A stretch of DNA of 21,352 nucleotides, taken from NCBI GenBank assembly GCA_014383605.1, contig JACNHM010000364.1:1-21352 (forward strand), read 5' to 3'. Below are positions 7,753 through 15,048 of the stretch, in pieces (positions within the stretch are counted from its first letter, which is position 1; every line of letters begins with the position of its first letter). The notes under the pieces were generated by a model. That model ran no database searches, had not been told where the DNA came from, and saw only the letters and a list, made by a program, of their open reading frames with translations. The DNA comes from Chloroflexota bacterium (GTDB lineage: Bacteria > Chloroflexota > Anaerolineae > UBA3071). The translations under genes and the position numbers were made by a program.

Positions 7753-7783
7753 GGGGACGTGGAACCTCGGTTTCCACGTCCCC
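7753..7783 (-). terminator. Strong hairpin between the ABC/CBS operon and MttB-2
   Basis: GGGGACGTGGAA (7753-7764) and TTCCACGTCCCC (7772-7783) are a perfect 12-bp inverted repeat with a 7-base loop, extendable to 14 pairs with one bulge. It lies 31 bases after the CBS gene stop and 122 bases before the MttB-2 start in the direction of transcription. There is no true T-run after it on the minus strand, so it may be an intrinsic-like terminator, an attenuator or an mRNA-stabilising stem. The rest of the 7632-7814 gap shows nothing else I can name. Confidence 0.55.
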
Positions 7784-7814
7784 GACCGCGTGACCTTCCT
7801 ATCGGCAGCCGCCG

Positions 7815-8471
7815 TCAGATCTCTCGCACGTCAATGATTTCCTGGCCGGTGACTTTCTCCAGGGCGGCGACCACGTCGGCCTGGGACACGTAGCTGATCT
7901 TGACCACGGCATCCCATTCGTCCGGTTCCTTGGGCGCCGGCGCACCGCCCAGGGCCATGATCCCCCAACCTTGCGCATTGATGGCACTGACCAGCCGGGC
8001 CAGCTCGCCCTTTTTCTCGTTGGACATGCGCACCGTCACCCGCACGCCTTCCCGCCGCGAGGCCATCATGGCCGCCAGTTGGGCCAGCAGATCAATCTCG
8101 GTGATGATGCCCACCACCGCCCCGTCCTCAATCACCGGAAGGCAGCCGACCTTCTTCTCGACCATGGTGCGAGCTGCCTCTTCGATGGTCACGTCAGGTT
8201 CGGTGGTGATCACGTCCCCGGCCTTGACCATCACATCCTTGACCTTCAACCCGGACAGCGTGCGGGCGATCTCCCACATGTCCAGGCTGCCCAGGCGACC
8301 GGCGTCCACCAGCAGCGTTTGCCGTGTCACCAGGCCCAGCAGCCGTTTGCCAGTGCCCACCACCGGCAGGTGGCGCACGTTGTTCTCGCCCATGAACCGC
8401 TGTGCTTCGACGATGGTCATTTCCGGTTCCGCCAACAACGGATGCCGCGTCATATAGTCCTTGACCAGCAT
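7815..8471 (-). CDS. Tandem CBS-domain protein with C-terminal ACT-like domain
   Basis: A 218-residue soluble protein. CBS domain 1 is at about residues 5-60 (VKDYMTRHPL then RHLPVV then LLGLVT), CBS domain 2 at about 77-132 (VKDVMVKAGDVITTEPDVTI then GCLPVI then VVGIITEIDLL), and residues about 143-215 form an ACT-like region (VRVTVRMSNEKKGELARLVS). The layout resembles AcuB-type CBS-ACT proteins. CBS pairs bind adenosine nucleotides (AMP, ATP, SAM) and ACT domains bind amino acids, so it probably senses energy charge and an amino-acid ligand. It follows the transporter ATPase by 17 bases, with GGAGG 7 bases before the ATG overlapping that intergenic stretch, so it is very likely co-expressed with the importer. 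The partner it controls is unknown; allosteric gating of uptake is one possibility (inference). Confidence 0.87.
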   Translation of the reverse strand: MLVKDYMTRHPLLAEPEMTIVEAQRFMGENNVRHLPVVGTGKRLLGLVTRQTLLVDAGRLGSLDMWEIARTLSGLKVKDVMVKAGDVITTEPDVTIEEAARTMVEKKVGCLPVIEDGAVVGIITEIDLLAQLAAMMASRREGVRVTVRMSNEKKGELARLVSAINAQGWGIMALGGAPAPKEPDEWDAVVKISYVSQADVVAALEKVTGQEIIDVREI

Positions 8472-8488
8472 TGCTCTTCCTCCGATCT

Positions 8489-10582
8489 CTAATCTCGAAT
8501 CGTCACCACGGCTTCCATCTGCTGCAGTGTCTCCAGTGGGATGTGGCAGAAGATGCGGTGGCCATGCCCGGCGTCGCGCCAGGGCGGCACCTCGGTCTCG
8601 CAGATGGCACCGCCGTCGGGCAGCATCTGTGCCCGGCGCGGGCAGCGGGTGTGGAAGCGGCAGCCGCTGGGCGGATTGAGGGCACTGGGCACGACGCCGC
8701 TCAGGCGGATGTGCTTCTGCTCGGCCCTGGGGTCGGGAATGGGCACGGCCGAGAGCAGCGCCTCGGTGTAGGGATGGTAGGGCGGCGCATAGATGGCCTC
8801 GGCGGGGCCGACCTCGGCGATCTGGCCCAGGTACATCACGGCGATCTGGTCGCAGAAAAAGCGCACCACGCTCAGGTCGTGGGCGATAAAGATCATCGTC
8901 GTGCCCATCTCCTGCTGGATCTCCAGCAGCAGGTTGAGCACCGCCGATTGGACGGACACGTCCAGTGCCGAAACCGGCTCGTCGCAGAGAAGCAGTTCCG
9001 GGCGGCCGGCGATGGCCCGGGCGATGCCCACGCGTTGTTTCTCGCCACCGCTAAGCTGCCGAGGAAGGCGGTCGTAGTAAAGCTCGCCCAGCCGCATCAT
9101 GTCCAGCAGGCGCAGCACCTCGTCGCGAACCTGATGCGCTGGCACGGTCTTGAAGCGCCGCAACGGGCGCGCGATCTGAGCCCCGACGTTGAACGATGGG
9201 TTCAGCGTCGAATCGGGATTCTGGAAGACCATCTGCAGTTCGGCAATGAGGTCCAGGTTGCGCTTGGACACCGGCGTGGAAATGTCAACGCCCAGGAACT
9301 CGAACTTGCCGGCAGTGGGCGACTCCATGCCGATGATCGTCTTGACGAGCGTGCTTTTGCCACAGCCCGATTCGCCGACGATGCCCAAGGTCTGGCCTTT
9401 CCGGGCCTCGATGCTCACATCGTCCACGGCCTTGACGTATTGCTTGCCGCCGCCGATGAGTTGTTTGGCCGGCGCTTCGTAGTAGGTCTTGGCGTGTTCC
9501 ACCTTCAAGAGCGCCTGGGGTTCTTCTTCAATCTCCGTTCGAGCGGATAACTCGGCGATCACCTTTTGCGGTGGGGTCCAGTCTTGGGCGACGATCTCCT
9601 CGGCAAAGTGACAGCGCACCCAGTGCTGGTGATCAGCCTGGCGGAGCTCCGGCTTTTTGCGACGGCACTCGTCGCGGGCATAGTCGCAGCGCGGCTCAAA
9701 GATGCAGCCCGGCGGCAGGTTGGCCGGCGAAGGCACTCGCCCGCGGATAGGATGGAGGTAACTGCTGCGCTTGTCCTGGCCCAAGCAGGGCACGCAGCGC
9801 ATCAGCCCCTGGGTGTAGGGATGGAGGGGATGCAGGTAGACGTCCTCCACCGACGCCCGCTCCACCAACTCGCCGGCGTACATCACGCCGACTTTGGAGG
9901 ACACGCGGGCGACGACGCCCAGGTTGTGGCTGATGTACATGATGGCCGTGTCAAAATCCTTCTGCAAGTCGGCGATCAAGTCCAGCACCGCCGCCTCGAC
10001 GGTGACGTCCAGGGCGGTGGTGGGCTCGTCCATGATGAGCAGGGCCGGGTCGTTGAGCAGGGCCATGGCGATGACCACGCGCTGCTGCTGCCCGCCGGAA
10101 AGTTGGTGGGGATAGCGGCGCATCACGTTGGCCGCATCGGGCATGTACACCCGCTCCAGCATCTGGATGCACCGCTCTTCAGCCGCGGCCTTGGACATCT
10201 GGCGGTGGACGACCAGGACCTCGGACATCTGGTCACCGATGCGCATCGAGGGGTTGAGGGCCTGCATCGGATCCTGGTAGACCATGCCGATGCGGTCGCC
10301 CCGGATGCGGCGCAGTTCTTTCTCGGAGCGACCCACCAGGTTCGCGCCTTGGAAGAGGATCTCGCCGTTGACGATCCTGCCGTTGCGTCCCAGGAAGTTG
10401 ACGATACCAAAGGCGATGGTGCTCTTGCCGCAGCCCGACTCGCCGACGATGCCATAGGCCTCGCCGCGCTGGATGTCGAAGTTCACGCCACGCACCGCCG
10501 GGATATCCCCCTTGCGCGTCCCGTAGGAGATGGCCAGGTTGCGGACGTCGAGGACTGGCGTCGTTGGTTTGTGGCTGTCCAT
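8489..10582 (-). CDS. Fused double ATPase of a dipeptide/oligopeptide-type ABC importer (DppD-DppF)
   Basis: A 697-residue protein from ATG 10582 (GAGG 8 bases upstream) with two complete ABC ATPase halves. Half 1 has Walker A GESGCGKS at 47-54, signature LSGGQQQ at about 161 and Walker B LLIMDEP at about 181. Half 2 has Walker A at 403-410, signature LSGGEKQ at about 510 and Walker B LLLCDEP at about 530. Each half ends in an oligopeptide-type C-terminal segment rich in Cys and Pro (PSPANLPPGC; LNPPSGCRFHTRCP), the oligo_HPY domain that is typical of Dpp/Opp/nickel importers. In E. coli these are two proteins, DppD and DppF; here they are one chain with a linker near 335-360. It energises uptake through the two permeases next door. 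Its ATG overlaps the DppC-type stop as TGATG, so translation is coupled. Stop TAG. Confidence 0.95.
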   Translation of the reverse strand: MDSHKPTTPVLDVRNLAISYGTRKGDIPAVRGVNFDIQRGEAYGIVGESGCGKSTIAFGIVNFLGRNGRIVNGEILFQGANLVGRSEKELRRIRGDRIGMVYQDPMQALNPSMRIGDQMSEVLVVHRQMSKAAAEERCIQMLERVYMPDAANVMRRYPHQLSGGQQQRVVIAMALLNDPALLIMDEPTTALDVTVEAAVLDLIADLQKDFDTAIMYISHNLGVVARVSSKVGVMYAGELVERASVEDVYLHPLHPYTQGLMRCVPCLGQDKRSSYLHPIRGRVPSPANLPPGCIFEPRCDYARDECRRKKPELRQADHQHWVRCHFAEEIVAQDWTPPQKVIAELSARTEIEEEPQALLKVEHAKTYYEAPAKQLIGGGKQYVKAVDDVSIEARKGQTLGIVGESGCGKSTLVKTIIGMESPTAGKFEFLGVDISTPVSKRNLDLIAELQMVFQNPDSTLNPSFNVGAQIARPLRRFKTVPAHQVRDEVLRLLDMMRLGELYYDRLPRQLSGGEKQRVGIARAIAGRPELLLCDEPVSALDVSVQSAVLNLLLEIQQEMGTTMIFIAHDLSVVRFFCDQIAVMYLGQIAEVGPAEAIYAPPYHPYTEALLSAVPIPDPRAEQKHIRLSGVVPSALNPPSGCRFHTRCPRRAQMLPDGGAICETEVPPWRDAGHGHRIFCHIPLETLQQMEAVVTIRD

Positions 10583-11469
10583 CACTGATACCTCGTGCTT
10601 TCCTCGCGCAAGCCATCGGCGAAGAGGTTCAAACCCACCACCAGGCTCGAAATCGCCAGCGCCGGCCAAAGGACGTTGAGCGGACTGGTCCAGATGTACT
10701 TGCGTGCCTCGCTGATCATGCCGCCCCAGTCAGGCGTTGGGGGCGGCAGGCCCAGGCCCAAGAAACCCAGCGTGCCGATGGCAAAGATAGCGTATCCCAC
10801 GCGCAGCATGGAGTCAATGATCAGCGGGCCGCGGGCGTTGGGCAGGATCTCGACGAACATGATGTACCAGGGGCTCTCGCCTCTCGTCTCAGCAGCCCGG
10901 ATGTAGTCGCGGGTGCGGATGTCCAGGGTCAGGCTGCGCACCAGGCGGGCCACGCCCGGCGCGCCGACGAAGGTGATGGCGATCACCACGTTGACGGCCG
11001 ACGGCCCGATGGCGGCGATGATGATCAGGTAAAGCAAAATGGTCGGGAAGGCCATGATGGCGTCGAGGATGCGCATCACGACCTCGTCAATCAGGCCGCC
11101 GAAGTAGCCGCCGACCAGGCCCAGGAAAGTGCCCACGGCCACCGAGCAAAGCACCGAGAGGGGTGCCAGGGTCAGGATCGTGCGGCTGCCGTGCGCCAAT
11201 CGTGAGAGGATGTCACGCCCCAGGTTGTCGGTCCCCAGCGGATAGAGCGCCGACGGCCCCGTGTTGATGTTGGCCGAATCCTGGGCCAGCGGGTCGTGGG
11301 GGGCGATCAGCGGCGCAAAGATGGCCACCAGGATCCAGAAGACGACGATCACCAGGCCGATGACAGCCACGCGAGACTGGAAGATGATGGCCACGCTCTC
11401 CCGCAGGCGCCGCCAGCGGCTGGGTCGAGCTGGCCGCTCTTTGCCGGGTGTCATTTCAGCTATTGTCAT
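10582..11469 (-). CDS. dppC: Dpp/Opp-type ABC transporter permease (DppC-like)
   Basis: A 295-residue inner-membrane permease of normal length. After a basic N-terminus (RPARPSRWRRL) comes TM1 (AVIGLVIVVFWILVAIFAPL), then the periplasmic LGTDNLGRDILSRLAHGSR segment typical of DppC/OppC, then four to five further helices. The EAA loop that contacts the ATPase reads about EILPNARGPL. It pairs with the DppB-like permease to form the channel for peptides or similar solutes. GAGGGG precedes the ATG at 11469. The stop overlaps the ATPase start by one base, and it lies 61 bases after the DppB-like stop. Confidence 0.95.
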   Translation of the reverse strand: MTIAEMTPGKERPARPSRWRRLRESVAIIFQSRVAVIGLVIVVFWILVAIFAPLIAPHDPLAQDSANINTGPSALYPLGTDNLGRDILSRLAHGSRTILTLAPLSVLCSVAVGTFLGLVGGYFGGLIDEVVMRILDAIMAFPTILLYLIIIAAIGPSAVNVVIAITFVGAPGVARLVRSLTLDIRTRDYIRAAETRGESPWYIMFVEILPNARGPLIIDSMLRVGYAIFAIGTLGFLGLGLPPPTPDWGGMISEARKYIWTSPLNVLWPALAISSLVVGLNLFADGLREESTRYQ

Positions 11470-11530
11470 TCCAACCCCTCTGTAGAACGTGAAGCGGAAA
11501 GCGGGCCTTTGGTTTCTTGTATGTCAGGCG

Positions 11531-12829
11531 TCACGTGTACCGAATGCGCGGATTCAGGAAAGTGTAGATGATATCCGCGACCAACTGTGTGCCCACGGCC
11601 AGGACGACCATGATCATCGCCGCGGCTTCGATGGCGTTGACGTCTTTGAACAGCGCCGAGTCCAGCATGTACATGCCCAGGCCGGGGTAGCCGAACACCG
11701 ACTCGACGACGACGATGCCGCCGATGAGCCAGTTCACGTGCAACATGATGACGGTGATGGGGGCCATCAAGGCGTTGCGGACCGAGTGCCGGGCCACGAT
11801 GCGCAGTTTAGGCAATCCCTTGAGGTAGGCGGTGCGGATGTAGGGGGCGTTGGTCACTTCGATCATGCTCGCCCGCGTCATGCGGGTCACATAGCCCACT
11901 TCGACCAGGGTCAGGGTCAGCACCGGCAGGATGAGCTTCTGCGGTTCCCGCCAGGGAGCTATGTCGCTGGTGAAAATGGACGCCCCCGGCAGGAGCTTGA
12001 GCCAGAAGGCGAAGACCAGGATCAAGAACACGCCGCTGGCGAATTCGGGGATTGAAGTGGTGACCAGGCTGAAGAGGGAGATACCACGGTCCACCGGGCG
12101 ACCCTCCTGCAGGCCGGCGACGATGCCTAGAACCAGGGCAATGGGCATGATGAACGCAAACGCTATCACGGCCAGGGTTAAGGAGTTGCGCAGGCGGCGC
12201 AGCAGCGTGGGGCCCACCGGACGGCCCGTCCGCGTCGAGATGCCAGGATCACCCCGCACCAGCCCCTTGCGCAGCGGATAGTATCTCTCCCCGCTGGCCT
12301 CGGTCATGGCCCGTCCGGCCGCGGCCGCGCCCGATTCTCTCTTCGCCCCCCCCTTACGCCACAGGACAACGTGATTGGCCGTGTCCACGCCCCAGAAGAT
12401 CTCCTCGCCGTTCTCGTCGAGCTGCCAATCGGCAAAGGCGACCTGCTCCTTGCTGCCGTCGGGCCGATACAGGAACTCCACCAGCCCCTCGGTTTTCATC
12501 TTCCACTGCTTCAGCGTACCGTCCGGCTCCTCGACGAACCACTGGGGCTCTTTCTGGCCTGGGAGCGTCGTGTGGATCAGGGCCTTGCCCACGAGCTTTT
12601 TGTGGCGCCAGTCGTTGCCGATCAACCAGTCAAAATAACGGACGTACAAAGGCTGGTTCAAGCCCATCTGATCGCGCAGAAGCTCGACCTGTGCCGGCGA
12701 GGCGAACTGTCCCAGAATATGGCGGGCGACGTCTCCGGGGGCGGCCTCCGAGATCAAAAAGATGGTGGTGGAGACCAGCAGCATGGTCAGCAGCATGAAC
12801 CCCAGACGCCGAAGAATGTATCTAGCCAT
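11531..12829 (-). CDS. dppB: Dpp/Opp-type ABC transporter permease (DppB-like) with large external insertion
   Basis: The protein has 432 residues, against about 310-340 for a usual DppB. The ends fit the family: TM1 at about residues 8-28 (FMLLTMLLVSTTIFLISEA), DQMGLNQPLYVRYFDWL, then after the insertion DPGISTRTGRPV, a run of helices and the EAA loop near RHSVRNALMAPITV, finishing FLNPRIRYT. Between residues about 72 and 186, in the first extracytoplasmic loop, lies an added hydrophilic segment of about 115 residues rich in Trp, Lys, Glu and Gly (for example EEPDGTLKQWK and YRPDGSKEQV). Its repeating W/DG motifs suggest a small beta-rich domain that may contact the binding protein or ligand (inference). 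GGAGG stands 4 bases before ATG 12829. Confidence 0.93.
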   Translation of the reverse strand: MARYILRRLGFMLLTMLLVSTTIFLISEAAPGDVARHILGQFASPAQVELLRDQMGLNQPLYVRYFDWLIGNDWRHKKLVGKALIHTTLPGQKEPQWFVEEPDGTLKQWKMKTEGLVEFLYRPDGSKEQVAFADWQLDENGEEIFWGVDTANHVVLWRKGGAKRESGAAAAGRAMTEASGERYYPLRKGLVRGDPGISTRTGRPVGPTLLRRLRNSLTLAVIAFAFIMPIALVLGIVAGLQEGRPVDRGISLFSLVTTSIPEFASGVFLILVFAFWLKLLPGASIFTSDIAPWREPQKLILPVLTLTLVEVGYVTRMTRASMIEVTNAPYIRTAYLKGLPKLRIVARHSVRNALMAPITVIMLHVNWLIGGIVVVESVFGYPGLGMYMLDSALFKDVNAIEAAAMIMVVLAVGTQLVADIIYTFLNPRIRYT

Positions 12830-12903
12830 GATACCTCCAACAGGGGTGGTCTATGGGCCAGTTCGTTGCCGAGTAGGAAGCGGTGGAAGTCACGGATGGT
12901 GGC

Positions 12904-12944
12904 GGTGGAGAGGCAGGCGTCCAGCCGACACCCACCTCTCCACC
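12904..12944 (-). other. Hairpin between the binding-protein gene and the first permease gene
   Basis: GGTGGAGAGG (12904-12913) and CCTCTCCACC (12935-12944) form a perfect 10-bp stem with a 21-base loop, 23 bases past the binding-protein stop and 75 bases before the permease start. Such stems in importer operons commonly protect the upstream message or lower downstream expression, so the binding protein is made in excess. No T-run follows, so full termination is unlikely. Confidence 0.5.
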
Positions 12945-12967
12945 CGTCTCAGGTCAGGCCAGGCACA

Positions 12968-14635
12968 CTAGGCCTTGATCCAGACGTTGTCAAAGTGGTC
13001 GTAGTTGGTGGGATGCGCCCGCACATTTTGGAATTTCTCGTGGCAGATGTACCAGACGTTGGTGTAGAAGGCGATGCCCACCGAGCCGCGCTCCTGCTGG
13101 ATGTCCTCCATCTTGCAGAAGATCTGGCGCCGGGCTTCCACATCGAGGGTGCGCTCGGCTTCTCCCAACAGGGAGACGAACTCGTCGTCCACCCAGCGGG
13201 TCTCGTTCCAGGCGCCGGGATTGCCTTCCTCGTCGGCGGTGTAGGCCAGGCTCGGCACGATGGTGCCCAGCGGGCGGTGCGCCCAGATGGTGATGCCCAG
13301 ATCCACCTCGGTCCACATATCCCAGTACTGGGCTGAGGGCAGGATGTTGAGGTTGATGTTGAACCCGCCGGCGGCTGCCGTCTCCGCCAGGGACTGGGCC
13401 AGCGCCGGCTCGGCGCGGGCCTCCTGGGTGAACAGATCCACGGTTAGTCCATCGGGATAGCCGGCCTGAGCCAGCAGTGCCTTGGCCTTTTCCGGCTCGT
13501 ACGGGGGAATGGGCTTGGGGCAGTATCCGGGATGCACAGGGGCGATGTGGGCATCGTGGGCCAGCACGCCTTCGCCAAACCAGGCCAGGTCCAGCGCTTT
13601 CTGGCGGTCAATGCACATCTTGAGCGCCTTGCGCACGTCATTGTTGTCGAACGGCGGCCGGTCCACGCGCATGCGGATGACAAAGGTCTGCGCCGTGGGC
13701 GCCGAGTAAACCCCAATGCCGGGCAGGTCCTTGACCGCCTGCCAGATCTCGGCCGAGGGGTTGAAGATGTTGTCCACCTGGCCGCTCTGCAGGGCGGCGA
13801 TGCGGGCCGCCTCTTCCTCGCCCAGGTCGAGCATCATCACCTTGTCGAGGTAGGGCAGCGACTTGCCGTCCTCACCCATCATCCAGTAATCGTCGCGGCG
13901 GGCAAAGACGGCGCGTTCCGACTCGACGTACTCTTCCAGGGTGAAGGGGCCAGTGCCGATGGGCTGGCGCACCCAGTCGCCCTCGAAGGTCTTGGGCACG
14001 ATAAGGGCCGGGTAGTGGAACATGTGCTCCGGCACGCCGATGTTGCCGGTGCTCAGGTGCAGCTTGATGGTGTAGTCGTCTACTTTTTCGATGTTGTCGG
14101 GTGTGAGGTAGGACATGAGGCTGGCGATCGAAGAGCCAACGTCGGCGTCGAACCACTGTTTCATCGAAAAGACGACGTCGTCGGCCGTGAAATCGCTGCC
14201 ATCGTTCCACTTGACGCCCTGCTGGAGGTACAGCGTCCACTCGGTCACTTCATCGTTGGCTTCCCACTTCTTCAGGAGCCAGGGGTGAGTGACGTTGTCC
14301 CAGTCGGTGAAGGTCAGATATTCGTTGACCAAGCGCATGGCGTTGGCGCCCTCGATCCAGGACAGGCGCGCCGGATGGTCAAGGCGCTGCACGCGCGTGG
14401 CGACGGTCATGGTCCCCCCGCGCTTGATGGTCGGCTCGGGCACGGGCGTTGGGGCTTCCGTGGGCTTTGGCACCTCGGCAGGCGGCGCTTCGGTGGGCTG
14501 TGGCGCACAGCCGGCGACCATGCCCTGCGCCGCGGTCAAGGACAGGCCCAGAAGCGTCGCATAGCGCAGAAACTCGCGCCGCGAGATCTTGCCCTTGAGA
14601 TATTGGTCCCTGAGTTCAGGAATCCACTGGTTCAT
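12968..14635 (-). CDS. ABC importer solute-binding lipoprotein (SBP_bac_5, peptide/nickel type)
   Basis: A 555-residue exported binding protein. The N-terminus has a twin-arginine motif SRREFLRY (Arg19, Arg20), a hydrophobic stretch and a lipobox MVAGC with lipidated Cys43, followed by a Pro/Thr/Glu-rich linker to about residue 69. This Tat-plus-lipoprotein arrangement is common in Chloroflexota. The body carries SBP_bac_5 signatures (WTLYLQQGVKWNDGSDFTADDVVFS near 150; GTGPFTLEEY near 235; RPPFDNNDVRKAL near 330). It captures a peptide or similar solute and delivers it to the DppB/DppC permeases downstream. The ribosome site AAAGGAGG, 5 bases before the ATG, is the strongest in the window, as expected for the most abundant subunit. 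First gene of the importer operon; stop TAG. Ligand not predictable; in this setting a betaine or N-methylated amino acid is possible (inference). Confidence 0.95.
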   Translation of the reverse strand: MNQWIPELRDQYLKGKISRREFLRYATLLGLSLTAAQGMVAGCAPQPTEAPPAEVPKPTEAPTPVPEPTIKRGGTMTVATRVQRLDHPARLSWIEGANAMRLVNEYLTFTDWDNVTHPWLLKKWEANDEVTEWTLYLQQGVKWNDGSDFTADDVVFSMKQWFDADVGSSIASLMSYLTPDNIEKVDDYTIKLHLSTGNIGVPEHMFHYPALIVPKTFEGDWVRQPIGTGPFTLEEYVESERAVFARRDDYWMMGEDGKSLPYLDKVMMLDLGEEEAARIAALQSGQVDNIFNPSAEIWQAVKDLPGIGVYSAPTAQTFVIRMRVDRPPFDNNDVRKALKMCIDRQKALDLAWFGEGVLAHDAHIAPVHPGYCPKPIPPYEPEKAKALLAQAGYPDGLTVDLFTQEARAEPALAQSLAETAAAGGFNINLNILPSAQYWDMWTEVDLGITIWAHRPLGTIVPSLAYTADEEGNPGAWNETRWVDDEFVSLLGEAERTLDVEARRQIFCKMEDIQQERGSVGIAFYTNVWYICHEKFQNVRAHPTNYDHFDNVWIKA

Positions 14636-14778
14636 TTGTTCCTCCTTTGTTGATTGGTGGAAACTTCGGTAACTGCTCTACTGACTTGGCAGAACTTGCA
14701 CACGTCACAAGTGGCTGTAGCATCACCTCCCTTCAAGCTGCCCCCCGGAGAATGCCGGAAAGCTTGATCCTTCTGGCG

Positions 14779-14796
14779 CGATTCCGCCGGGAATCG
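14779..14796. promoter_or_regulatory. Candidate operator palindrome upstream of the importer operon
   Basis: CGATTCC-GCCG-GGAATCG is a perfect 7-bp dyad with a 4-base centre, 144 bases before the binding-protein ATG, in the 413-bp non-coding stretch 14636-15048. It is a plausible repressor or activator site. I could not place a convincing sigma-70 promoter near it. A second strong ribosome-site-like run (GGGAGGTGATG, rc 14721-14731) sits between the palindrome and the gene. The remainder of the gap shows only short weak inverted repeats. Confidence 0.35.
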
Positions 14797-15048
14797 TTTG
14801 GTCTGGTACGATCCAGAACTGAATGTGTTGTGTGACGCAGGATGCGGTCTGGCGCCCCTTATTTTTCAGTAGTTGCTAGAGGAAACACGCGGAACGGCGG
14901 ACGGTTGACACTGGAGCGGTACAGGACAGTGCGACAGTGCAATGAGACCCAGGGGCAACCATCCTGCCAAGGGACTTGTAGGCCATTCTACCATATCCTG
15001 CCCTTCTCCGCAAGATGCCCGATGTGGTGTGCTGTCCTTGCCCTGAAG

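Noticed and set aside
14914..14942. Plus-strand TTGACA followed by spaced bases resembling a promoter
   Set aside because: It faces away from every gene in the region and has no credible -10 box.
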